From contig JANYAL010000161.1 of NCBI GenBank assembly GCA_025361325.1, forward strand, positions 1-12,494: a stretch of 12,494 nucleotides of DNA, in the 5' to 3' direction. Source of the DNA: Bacteroidota bacterium. GTDB taxonomy: Bacteria; Bacteroidota; Bacteroidia; Chitinophagales; Chitinophagaceae. The translations under genes were made by a program, and so were the position numbers. The notes under the pieces are model-generated. The model had not been told where the DNA came from, did no database searches, and saw nothing but the letters and a program-made list of their open reading frames with translations. Of the stretch, positions 1-6,704 are shown in pieces (position 1 is the stretch's first letter; each line of letters opens with the position of its first letter).

Positions 1-2
1 CC

Positions 3-323
3 TTTACCTGGGCCAGTATCAGCAGTGCAGGGAATATCGGATCCGTTCCGCCCAGGATCACGTTATTCGGGGGGGCCACTACTTCGCTGTTTATGCCAAC
101 GGGTGCAGCAGTATATCAGAATCCGAGGGAAGTGATCTGGAATAACGGAACCTCCTTCTCTGTCAGCAGTCCTATTGGTATTAAATTTATAGTGCCGCCG
201 CCGCCTTTGATCGACTGCTGCGAATTGAAGGGAAGGATCTGTGTGAAGTTTACCTTCAGAGATGAGCAGTGCAGGGAATGTGAAGTGGTTGTATGTTTTG
301 AGGTGGAGATAAAAAAGAAATAA
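3..323 (+). CDS. 3' end of an unrecognised Cys-rich, probably surface-associated protein (partial)
   Basis: The reading frame is open from the left edge (first full codon at position 3) to the TAA at 321-323. This leaves 106 C-terminal residues of a longer gene; the Met at 93 is internal and is not needed as a start. I do not recognise the family. The visible part is Gly/Ser/Thr-rich at first. After a run of four prolines (about residues 68-71 of the fragment) it becomes a tail of alternating hydrophobic beta-strand-like segments with six cysteines (one CC pair, one CxxC, two singles), ending in EVEIKKK. Such a tail fits an exported beta-rich protein whose cysteines pair or bind metal, but this is inference. 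The gene lies 118 bp upstream of a beta-barrel gene on the same strand and may belong to the same cluster. A 15-bp direct repeat (21-35 and 265-279) lies inside the frame. Confidence 0.6.
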   Translation, partial: FTWASISSAGNIGSVPPRITLFGGATTSLFMPTGAAVYQNPREVIWNNGTSFSVSSPIGIKFIVPPPPLIDCCELKGRICVKFTFRDEQCRECEVVVCFEVEIKKK

Positions 324-441
324 TGAATTTCATGCATAGAGGCTAAGATCCATAAAGTGGCAATACTACTTTGCTTCTGTGCGCTTCCTTTTCTTCATTG
401 CGTGAAACAAATAGATACTTATACCCATAACTGCATTTTCC

Positions 442-2190
442 ATGCTACGAATTAAGATCCTGACCATACTATTACTGCCGGCTTTGATAGCAGAATACAG
501 CTATGCCCAGATAAAACCACCTGCTTTTTCCATTTCCGGCAACATGGGTATTTCGTATGAAGGGTATGGGTTGAACCGGGATCCTGCCAGTTGGATGGGT
601 TATGCTGCTCGTAAACCATGGAACCAGGTATTGTTCAATTTTACACCCACCCTGAAGTTTGGTGCCAATTGGAGCATACCCTTTAATTTCAATTTTGCGG
701 CCAAGCCCACCAATTTTGCAGGACCCTATTCCGGTATCATCAAGCAGAACTTCGGACAGTACATCACCAACCCGATGAATAATTTTGGGGTGAACCCCAA
801 ATACAAATGGGCCGAGCTTCAGCTGGGTACGCAATACTTGAAATACTCTGATCTCTCTACCGGCGATATTGGCATCTTTGGCGCTGGTTTTGATCTGCGA
901 CCCAAGGCCTGGCGTATTAAATTCTTTGACGGGATATCACAGCAGGGTATTAATTATTTTGCCGGGCCACCCACTGTAACAGGTGCCTTTAAACGAAAGA
1001 ACTGGATGTTTCAGCTGGGGAATGAAAAGGAGGGCAGATACCGGGTGGCTTTCAATGTCGCCAAAGGAAAGGATGTACCCATATCGTCTTCTCCGCCTCC
1101 ATTGACCATCAAACCGCAGGAAGGATTTGTGATGAGCATTCAGTATGAATTATATTTTAAACAAGGCTGGTACCTAAAGACAGAAGGTGCCAGGTCGGTG
1201 TTCACGAAGGATCTTACCACGCCCCTGGATACTTCCCGAAGTTCCCTGAAACCGTTTATAGACGCTCATACTTCCACTGTTGCTGATTATGCGGCACAGG
1301 GAGCTTTCGGAAAAAGGTCGAAGAACTTTGATATAGGCATCTCCACGAAATACCTGGGCGCAGGTTTTCAGACCACCGGTTATCCGTACCAGCAGTCTGA
1401 CAGACTCGATTATACGCTGAATACCCGTTTCAATGCCTGGAAGGACAAAAATCAATCGTACAAGATGAATGTGGTGGCCAGCCTGGGGCAACGGGTTAAC
1501 AATGTAAGTAATACCTCGCTCAGGGCCACACAATTAATAGCCAACCTGAACTGGTTCACCCAGTTCAGCGAGCGGTGGAGCCTGAACCTGAGCTATAATA
1601 ATTTCGGCTTTCAGACAGCAAGCGGCATTAATCCTTTCGGAATCAGGAACGTGAGCAATGACCTGGGTATCAATCCCACGTTCACCTGGAGCAACAGTAA
1701 GATGAACAACCTGCTCAGCCTGAGTTACAACTACAGCAAGTACAATGAGCGGGATGTCATCAGCGGCGCCACCACCTCCAACAATACGCATACCGCCCTG
1801 CTTACGTATGTACCCACTTTCTTTACGAAGGAAGCCACGCCCGATTTCAGCATACTCTACTTTTACAATGATGTGCCGGGCGTGAAAATGTCGCTCACCA
1901 CCATCAGCAGTGGCCTGAGCATACCGATGGCCAAAAAGAAAGTACGGTTACGCGGACAACTGCAATATACCATCGGCAAACTGAACAGTTTCAGCAGCAA
2001 CGGTAATTTCATCGCATCTTGCAATGTGGATGTTAAACTGAACAAGAAACTGACCTGGACCAATTTCATGACCACCAATTATTTCAAATACGGGAACGAG
2101 ATAACCCCCAACGGTGCCAATTACCTGGAAAGCAATTTCCGGACGGGCCTCCGATACAGTTTTACAGCAGCCGCAGGCAATAAAAAATAA
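442..2190 (+). CDS. Outer-membrane beta-barrel protein (582 aa)
   Basis: The protein begins with a signal peptide (residues 1-23, hydrophobic core ILTILLLPALIA, cut near AYAQ-like YAQ). Almost the whole remainder is short amphipathic strands with alternating aromatic/polar residues separated by Asn/Gly/Ser-rich turns. That pattern, the lack of any inner-membrane helix after the signal peptide, and a terminal strand rich in aromatic and hydrophobic residues (TGLRYSFTA) followed by a short lysine tail point to a large outer-membrane barrel. The early part (about residues 60-160) is the most distinctive, with NPMNNFGVNPKYKW and LSTGDIGIFG. I know similar barrels only as hypothetical outer-membrane proteins found beside TANFOR-type proteins in Bacteroidota; that association is from memory. 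No TonB box or plug domain is seen, so it is not a typical TonB-dependent receptor. The ATG at 442 is chosen because it directly starts the signal peptide. The next gene starts 4 bp after the stop, which implies co-transcription and probably joint function at the cell surface. Confidence 0.85.
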   Translation: MLRIKILTILLLPALIAEYSYAQIKPPAFSISGNMGISYEGYGLNRDPASWMGYAARKPWNQVLFNFTPTLKFGANWSIPFNFNFAAKPTNFAGPYSGIIKQNFGQYITNPMNNFGVNPKYKWAELQLGTQYLKYSDLSTGDIGIFGAGFDLRPKAWRIKFFDGISQQGINYFAGPPTVTGAFKRKNWMFQLGNEKEGRYRVAFNVAKGKDVPISSSPPPLTIKPQEGFVMSIQYELYFKQGWYLKTEGARSVFTKDLTTPLDTSRSSLKPFIDAHTSTVADYAAQGAFGKRSKNFDIGISTKYLGAGFQTTGYPYQQSDRLDYTLNTRFNAWKDKNQSYKMNVVASLGQRVNNVSNTSLRATQLIANLNWFTQFSERWSLNLSYNNFGFQTASGINPFGIRNVSNDLGINPTFTWSNSKMNNLLSLSYNYSKYNERDVISGATTSNNTHTALLTYVPTFFTKEATPDFSILYFYNDVPGVKMSLTTISSGLSIPMAKKKVRLRGQLQYTIGKLNSFSSNGNFIASCNVDVKLNKKLTWTNFMTTNYFKYGNEITPNGANYLESNFRTGLRYSFTAAAGNKK

Positions 2191-2194
2191 CATC

Positions 2195-3088
2195 ATGAAG
2201 AAACTGTTTCTTTTATCATTAACCTGCCTGGTAAGCCTGTGTACGATTGCACAGCTCAAGGCCGATCTTATACTTAGTTCTACCCCTCCTGCCAACCTCG
2301 CCGAATGGGCCAGCCACCGTGAAGTGCTTACTTTGATCGTGAACGGTCAACCCGGCCTGCCCCCGCAGAAATTCATCGTAAAAGCTGAAATTAAAACTAC
2401 AGATGGCACTGTTATCGGCTCTAACAACCTGAGCATGGCAAACATCTATACAAGTGCCGTCTCGGCCGGTACTATATTGTATGCCGCTGATGTGGTCCCT
2501 TTGGAGAATATGATCTTTACCGGTAAGTACAGGACATCGCTGCAACGGAGCGGTAAGCTTCCCAGCGATAATTATATGCTTTGTGTTACGTTGGTTCGTC
2601 CCGTGGACTTTACCCCCTTATCGCCTACCATCTGCAAGAGCTTTTACCTGGCCTCAACCCAATTGCCAGTTTTGATGAAACCTTATAACGAAGAGGCCCT
2701 TGATGCTGCAGCGGCACAGACCGCCATTACATTCCGCTGGTCGCCGGTATCGCCGCGATCGACTCAGCCGGTCACTTACCATATCCAGGTATTTGAAGTG
2801 CTTGAACATCAGAGCCCTGTACAGGCGCTGCGGAGCAATCAACCCTTGCTGGATCAGAATATCGTGAATGCAACACAGTATATCTGGCGTCCGCAAATAA
2901 GTTTTGATTTTAAAGACACTGCATTCTCTGCCCCGCCCGATCCCCTGCATGAAACCCGCAAGGGTATGCTGTTCATCTGGACCATACAGACGCTGGATGG
3001 CCAAGGGCTACCCATCACCCAAACCGATGGAAATGGAGAGGGCAGAAGCGAGCCACTGGTATTTTATGTGAAAAAAAATACCCGCTAA
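2195..3088 (+). CDS. Exported TANFOR-like / fibronectin-type beta-sandwich protein (297 aa)
   Basis: I start this gene at the ATG at 2195, not at an in-frame codon at 2114 inside the upstream gene, because 2195 begins a clean signal peptide (MKKLFLLSLTCLVSLCTIAQ) just 4 bp after the barrel gene's stop. The mature protein has two beta-rich parts. Residues about 25-155 resemble the TANFOR domain first noted in Tannerella forsythia: a long strand-rich segment, then a LxxSGKLPSDNYMLCV block equivalent to the G-LPxGxYxLC pattern of that family, then a second Cys (C147) that may pair with C130. Residues about 157-293 look like a fibronectin-type module: ITFRWSPVSP, YHIQVFEV, and a final FIWTIQTLDGQG...EPLVFYV. 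TANFOR proteins have no defined biochemical role and are taken as surface or adhesion-related proteins. Here a shared role with the upstream barrel, as its exposed partner, is an inference from the overlapping layout. The stop lies 3 bp from the stop of the convergent Hcp-like gene. Confidence 0.75.
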   Translation: MKKLFLLSLTCLVSLCTIAQLKADLILSSTPPANLAEWASHREVLTLIVNGQPGLPPQKFIVKAEIKTTDGTVIGSNNLSMANIYTSAVSAGTILYAADVVPLENMIFTGKYRTSLQRSGKLPSDNYMLCVTLVRPVDFTPLSPTICKSFYLASTQLPVLMKPYNEEALDAAAAQTAITFRWSPVSPRSTQPVTYHIQVFEVLEHQSPVQALRSNQPLLDQNIVNATQYIWRPQISFDFKDTAFSAPPDPLHETRKGMLFIWTIQTLDGQGLPITQTDGNGEGRSEPLVFYVKKNTR

Positions 3089-3091
3089 GAC

Positions 3092-3688
3092 TTAGTGATT
3101 GATATTCCAGTCTTCCATGGCTGAGGTTGTTACACCTCCCTCCGAACCCTCCATTTCAAGCTTCTGGTAGGTGAAGGTAACTTCCTCCATGGCCTGGTCG
3201 GTCTTCAGGTTCTTCTCTACGGCACTTGATCCACCAAACTGGTTGATGCGGCTGATACTGGCGTTGGTTAGTTTGATGGTATAATATTTTGTTTCCATGC
3301 CACTGCCACTGGCAGCATTCATTGTACTTCCCCAGAATTCGATGGTTACATTTTTCAATACCTCATTGCTGTTCAACGCCTGGAACAGTTTAGGAGTGGA
3401 GATGCCGATGGTTTTGGTAATGGTGATGCCGTTTTGCACCCTTCGGCCGGTGGGAAGGCCCGACTGCGGATCCCTCGGCGAGACAATGTTATAGGTATAT
3501 CCATACCCTGCGATCTTTCCTTCCCTTCCTTTCTCTTTGCAATCCCCTTTGATCATTCCCTGCTGGCTGCCTTCAACAGATATAAAACACAGGATCCGCT
3601 GGTTTACCTGTGCCGTGCTTATTTGGGGTATCCATACAATGGATGTGAAAAACACAATCAATAATGCTGCTGTGATTAGCTTTTTCAT
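3092..3688 (-). CDS. Hcp-family (type VI secretion tube-like) protein with Sec signal peptide (198 aa)
   Basis: Residues about 31-198 carry the Hcp pattern: a first strand with FISVEG, a central block YNIVSPRDPQSG then ITITKTIGISTPKLFQALNSNE, VTIEFWG, the YYTIKLTNASIS strand, and the usual end EEVTFTYQKLEM...GGVTTSAMEDWN. Hcp proteins form the hexameric rings of the type VI secretion tube and are normally cytoplasmic and lack a signal peptide. This one starts with a clear signal peptide (residues 1-27, KK then a long hydrophobic stretch, cut near STAQ-V). Two cysteines (C34, C50) are in positions that could form a disulfide outside the cytoplasm. The ATG at 3686-3688 is used because it directly precedes the signal. 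No other type Vi-type component is visible in the window. The gene converges on the TANFOR-like gene with a 3-bp gap. Family assignment is fairly secure; the exported, perhaps non-secretion role is inferred. Confidence 0.82.
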   Translation of the reverse strand: MKKLITAALLIVFFTSIVWIPQISTAQVNQRILCFISVEGSQQGMIKGDCKEKGREGKIAGYGYTYNIVSPRDPQSGLPTGRRVQNGITITKTIGISTPKLFQALNSNEVLKNVTIEFWGSTMNAASGSGMETKYYTIKLTNASISRINQFGGSSAVEKNLKTDQAMEEVTFTYQKLEMEGSEGGVTTSAMEDWNINH

Positions 3689-3811
3689 AAAAAGAATGTT
3701 TTATATCCATACAGCTACAAATAATAATTTCATACAGTAGGCTTATCGCCAGTGATAGTAAAAATGTAAAACACCCTCCTTTCTCTCTTATTTTCTGTTA
3801 CCCGAATAGCT

Positions 3812-3819
3812 TAATTTTG
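3812..3819 (+). promoter_or_regulatory. Candidate -7 box (TAATTTTG) for recX
   Basis: This is an exact match to the Bacteroidota -7 consensus TAnnTTTG. It ends only 6 nt before the recX ATG at 3826, so the transcript would start at or within a few bases of the start codon (leaderless or nearly so). It also overlaps an in-frame TTG (3817), which argues against using that codon as the start. No convincing -33 TTG is seen at the expected distance. Confidence 0.5.
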
Positions 3820-3825
3820 TTTTCC

Positions 3826-4293
3826 ATGTCCAAACCCACATACACCCCCGACCAGGCCCTCCCCAAAGCCAAGCATTATTGCGCTTACCAGGAGCGTTGC
3901 CACAGCGAGGTGAAGGAAAAACTATATGGCTTTGGTCTTCATAAAAAGGACGTAGATCATATCCTGTCGCAGCTCATCGAAGAAAATTACCTCAACGAGG
4001 AACGCTTTGCCATCCAGTTTGCCGGGGGCAGGTTCCGCATCAAACAATGGGGGAAGGTGAAGATCAGGTACGAACTTAAGCAAAGGCAGGTAAGTGAATA
4101 CTGTATCAGGAAAGCACTAAAAGCCATTCATGAGGATGATTATTTAAGAACACTTCAAAAACTATCCGATCAAAAATTAAAAATGCTGAAGGGCGAGAAG
4201 AATGTCTTCATCCGGAAAAAGAAACTGCAGGCGCATTTATTGCAGCGGGGTTATGAGGGGGAGTTGGTGAGCGCGGTAATCGGGAAAATATAA
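3826..4293 (+). CDS. recX: RecX family regulatory protein (155 aa)
   Basis: RecX binds RecA filaments and limits RecA activity in recombination and the SOS response, acting in the cytoplasm. The protein is small, basic and mostly helical, of normal RecX length. It shows the three-repeat RecX layout: residues about 14-50 (YCAYQERCHSEVKEKL...GLHKKDVDHILSQLIEENYL, with the typical 'one segment short, S/R-x-E-V-x-x-K-L' core), then NEERFAIQFAGGRFRIKQWGKVKIRYELKQRQV, then a third helical repeat to the C-terminus. I use the ATG at 3826; a TTG three codons earlier is less likely because it overlaps a candidate -7 box. recA is not in the window, so recX stands alone here, as is common in Bacteroidota. 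It converges on the isoprenoid-enzyme gene with a 20-bp gap and no obvious hairpin between them. Confidence 0.92.
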   Translation: MSKPTYTPDQALPKAKHYCAYQERCHSEVKEKLYGFGLHKKDVDHILSQLIEENYLNEERFAIQFAGGRFRIKQWGKVKIRYELKQRQVSEYCIRKALKAIHEDDYLRTLQKLSDQKLKMLKGEKNVFIRKKKLQAHLLQRGYEGELVSAVIGKI

Positions 4294-4313
4294 GCGAAGC
4301 GATTAAGGTTTAT

Positions 4314-5324
4314 TTAACCCGCATACTTTATGTGATACCGTACCGACCGCCACTTGTTCATCACCGTATCCATATCACAAACCAGGTCCTTTCGTTTATA
4401 CCTGTCCGGGGCGAACACATTATTTGATTGTTTCTCCTTGCTTTCCAACTGGTCGAGACAAACGAGGCAGCGGCTGAAGATGGCTATGGAGATGATGTCG
4501 ATAAAGTGTTTAACATTGCGCCTGGGGTACCTTGTTCTCTTGGCCGCTTGATATCCCATCTGCATCAATGAAAGGAACAGCGTACGTATGGGACCAATGT
4601 TCTTTGCTGTTGTCAGTAAAGTGTTTATTCCCTGTTGCTGATCCTCGTACACATCAAAGATATCGTTGCTCAACTGCATCAGTCCGCCCAGGCAATAGAG
4701 CGCCTTTTCTTCCCTTATATCCATCGGATTGGAAAAAGCGGTGCGGTAGAAAAGTAGTGATTCAGCACCCTTTTGAATGGTGATATCCAGGATCTCTTCG
4801 TATGATAGTCCCGGTACCGACTGGCTCCTGCTCCTTACCTGTGCCTGGTACACTTTTCCTAACTGCTCCTGCATCTTTTTAGGATCGGGTACGCTGGACA
4901 GGGCTGTCTTCAGGTATTGCAGTGAAAGTTTTTCATAGGCATCTCCCCCATCAAAAAGTTGTGGCTGATCTATCATCATGCGGAGCGCTTCATTACTCAC
5001 CATACGTTTATCGAAGAAATCATCTCCCAGCCCGGTGATCACGCCCTGGCAGGTGGAGGCGTTCCTTTCCAGATAGGTCATAGGCCGGCCCCGGAGCGCA
5101 CAGAATGCACGACCCAGAACTGCGGGAACAGCCAGACCGTAGTAACCCGTGATCTTTTTAAAGTCGCGGTCATCCATGCTGCCGTCGGCTTCTTTTCCGG
5201 CTGCTTTCAGTTGGGGGGTGATGGTCTCCCGGATGAATTGCTTCTGCTCTTTTATATTACGCATGACGGAATAAATGAGCCCGGGGGAATAAAAGGCATT
5301 GCGTATGCGGCGGGGGATTTTCAT
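4314..5324 (-). CDS. Class I isoprenoid-synthase-like enzyme (336 aa)
   Basis: This all-helical protein resembles trans-prenyltransferases and squalene/phytoene synthases, which bind allylic diphosphates through Mg2+ held by two Asp-rich motifs. The first motif is DDFFD at residues 101-105. The second is QLSNDIFDVYED at 217-228, which aligns both with the second motif of farnesyl diphosphate synthases (FQxxDDxxDVxGD-like, with Asn for the first Asp) and with the DxxED motif of phytoene synthases. Between them, ITIQKGAESLLFYRTAF (181-197) resembles the region around the conserved Lys that precedes motif two. The RRG and C-terminal landmarks of true polyprenyl synthases are not evident, so substrate and product cannot be named. 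I start at the ATG at 5322-5324. An in-frame TTG at 5489 would add 55 Cys-rich, basic residues with no family resemblance and would lie upstream of a good -7 box at 5356-5363. The gene is an orphan: no terpene, carotenoid or hopanoid genes are nearby. Confidence 0.75.
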   Translation of the reverse strand: MKIPRRIRNAFYSPGLIYSVMRNIKEQKQFIRETITPQLKAAGKEADGSMDDRDFKKITGYYGLAVPAVLGRAFCALRGRPMTYLERNASTCQGVITGLGDDFFDKRMVSNEALRMMIDQPQLFDGGDAYEKLSLQYLKTALSSVPDPKKMQEQLGKVYQAQVRSRSQSVPGLSYEEILDITIQKGAESLLFYRTAFSNPMDIREEKALYCLGGLMQLSNDIFDVYEDQQQGINTLLTTAKNIGPIRTLFLSLMQMGYQAAKRTRYPRRNVKHFIDIISIAIFSRCLVCLDQLESKEKQSNNVFAPDRYKRKDLVCDMDTVMNKWRSVRYHIKYAG

Positions 5325-5355
5325 TAATTGAAGACGTAAACGGTATCGTTTGAGG

Positions 5356-5363
5356 CAAAAATA
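5356..5363 (-). promoter_or_regulatory. Candidate -7 box (TATTTTTG) for the isoprenoid-enzyme gene
   Basis: Read on the minus strand this is an exact TAnnTTTG. It lies 31 nt before the ATG at 5324, so the leader would be about 25 nt. It decides the start codon, since the longer TTG-started version of the gene would have to begin upstream of this box. No clear -33 TTTG was found. Confidence 0.5.
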
Positions 5364-5616
5364 ATGAATAAAGTATCTAAGTACATCCAGGTAGCTCTTT
5401 GAGTAACCCCGTGGTATTATTTTTTGTACCACCAAGCAGCACAAAGGAGTTGCACAAAGTTTCACAAAGCTGATCCGGGAACAGATCAAGTGTACTCATT
5501 TGTATATGATACCTCAAATAAATAACGGTTGATGAGAACCCGGTAGTGTGCTGCTTCGTACATAAGAAGTCAATAGACGCCTTTAAACCTTTATTGCTTT
5601 AATTTGTAAATAATAT

Positions 5617-6312
5617 ATGAAATTGCTTTTGCACCTCCTGGTATGTGGTTCATGCCTGGCTTGTAACAAGAAAGACACTACAATCTATGTTACACCGCCT
5701 GTATTTACTGCCGTGAAGTCATGGCTTGCCCTGGGCGATTCTTACACGATCGGTCAGAGCGTATCTTCGGGTGACCGCTTTCCTGAACAAACCACCAGCT
5801 GGCTCCGGCAAAACGGCATCAGCATCAATTCACCGGATTATATTGCCACTACGGGCTGGACCACCACCGTGCTGATGAACGCTATCCAGGCGCAGAACCC
5901 CGGCCATTATGATGTGGTGAGCCTGCTTATTGGTGTGAACGATGAGTACCAGTTGCACGACACCACGGGTTACCGTCAGCGTTTTACCGGCCTTCTTGAT
6001 GTTTCGTTGCGTATTGCCAACGGGAAAAAGCAGCATGTATTTGTGCTGTCCATTCCAGATTACAGTGTAACCCCGTTTGCCTCCGGATCGGATACGGCAC
6101 GTATACGCATGGAGATCGACATGTTCAATACCATCAACAGAGATGTAACGCTGGCTTATGGTTGCCCCTACCTTGATATCACGCCTTCCACCCGCCTGGC
6201 CCGTTCTGTTCCAGGCCTGATCGCTGTTGATGGATTGCATCCATCCGGACTGGAATATAAAGTATGGGCCGATAAATTGGGGCCGATGATGTTACCCGTT
6301 TTAAAACAATAA
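5617..6312 (+). CDS. SGNH/GDSL-type esterase lipoprotein (231 aa)
   Basis: The four SGNH blocks are in order: GDSYT at residues 40-44 (nucleophile S42), the Gly of TTGWTT (G80) forming part of the oxyanion hole, GVND at 106-109 (N108), and DGLHPS at 205-210 (D205, H208), which completes the catalytic triad. Such enzymes hydrolyse acyl esters or remove acetyl groups from carbohydrates; the substrate here cannot be told from sequence. The N-terminus is a short hydrophobic segment ending CLACNKKD. I read this as a Bacteroidota lipoprotein signal with C16 as the lipidated residue, although position -3 is Cys rather than the usual Leu/Val, so the box is non-canonical. The length is normal for a single-domain SGNH hydrolase. 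It is a single gene, divergent from the isoprenoid enzyme, with a 536-bp gap after it. A near-consensus TTAATTTG lies at 5599-5606, 10 nt before the ATG. Confidence 0.88.
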   Translation: MKLLLHLLVCGSCLACNKKDTTIYVTPPVFTAVKSWLALGDSYTIGQSVSSGDRFPEQTTSWLRQNGISINSPDYIATTGWTTTVLMNAIQAQNPGHYDVVSLLIGVNDEYQLHDTTGYRQRFTGLLDVSLRIANGKKQHVFVLSIPDYSVTPFASGSDTARIRMEIDMFNTINRDVTLAYGCPYLDITPSTRLARSVPGLIAVDGLHPSGLEYKVWADKLGPMMLPVLKQ

Positions 6313-6419
6313 AAAATAGCAAAACCCTTTAATTGTTATTCTGACTGTCCCCGTCCTACCTGTCCCCCGGGCGGGCTGTATCCAATCTCATGGTCCGGTC
6401 ATCCGGGGTTCAAATAGGG

Positions 6420-6482
6420 TACTTGGAGTGTATTTGGAGCCAAAAACAGCTTGTTGTACCCTTGTAGTCCCCTTGTAGTACA
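6420..6482. repeat. Short repeats spaced by 11 bp (two sub-blocks)
   Basis: Three consecutive 11-mers run from 6450 to 6482: CTTGTTGTACC, CTTGTAGTCCC, CTTGTAGTACA. Eight bases upstream lies a related pair with the same period, TACTTGGAGTG and TATTTGGAGCC (6420-6441). An 11-bp step is one helical turn, the spacing at which OmpR/PhoB-type response regulators bind direct repeats. No gene starts nearby, so function is open. Confidence 0.6.
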
Positions 6483-6523
6483 CTACCTGACCTAAAGAAA
6501 ACAGAATAAATACCAGGCGCTCA

Positions 6524-6541
6524 CCGCCAATTCCGCCAATT
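6524..6541. repeat. Perfect tandem 9-bp repeat (CCGCCAATT x2)
   Basis: Two identical copies of CCGCCAATT lie head to tail in the repeat-rich gap. The unit is a multiple of three, but no convincing gene covers it. Confidence 0.6.
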
Positions 6542-6586
6542 GCGACAGGGTTGAAGTTTTTGTTTGTTTTGGAATGTATGTTTGCT

Positions 6587-6704
6587 GGCAGATGGGCAGA
6601 TTTTTTCGTGTTGAGATGCATGCTTCTCAACGTTAGTTTAAAATGCATGATCGGTTGAGGTGATGATTAGTTAGTTCTTTGACATATGGAAGGCAGATGG
6701 GCAG
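6587..6704. repeat. 13-bp direct repeat GGCAGATGGGCAG (6587-6599 and 6692-6704)
   Basis: Two exact copies are 105 bp apart (start to start) and bracket the 22-bp palindrome and the boxA-like string. The bases on either side differ, so the copies are exactly 13 bp. They may be traces of a small insertion or duplication, or chance. Confidence 0.5.
6610..6631. repeat. 22-bp near-perfect palindrome
   Basis: The arms GTTGAGA and TCTCAAC flank a central GCATGC; the only non-pairing position is a T opposite T on each side of the centre, so 20 of 22 bases obey the symmetry. The size and symmetry suit a dimeric regulator site, but no start codon is near. As RNA it would be a hairpin only if the central GCATGC opened. 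Confidence 0.55.

Noticed and set aside
3689..3725. Promoter-like TATTATTTG before the Hcp-like gene
   Set aside because: The spacing inside the box is one base too long and there is no -33 element; noted only as a weak candidate.
5325..5489. 55-residue N-terminal extension of the isoprenoid enzyme from a TTG start
   Set aside because: The residues are basic and Cys-rich without resemblance to the family, and a good -7 box at 5356-5363 lies inside it.
5377..5499. 40-residue minus-strand frame (starting MSTLDLFPDQ) upstream of the isoprenoid enzyme
   Set aside because: It is short, has no clear promoter or recognisable features, and lies upstream of the -7 box used by the next gene; too weak to call a gene.
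6395..6425. tRNA-like T-arm (GGGGTTCAAATAGGG)
   Set aside because: The flanking bases do not form a 5-bp T stem, and no acceptor or anticodon arm can be drawn around it.
6388..6648. 86-residue minus-strand reading frame in the 536-bp gap
   Set aside because: No domain, signal peptide or family-like pattern, and it runs through short tandem repeats with an 11-bp period that does not respect codons.
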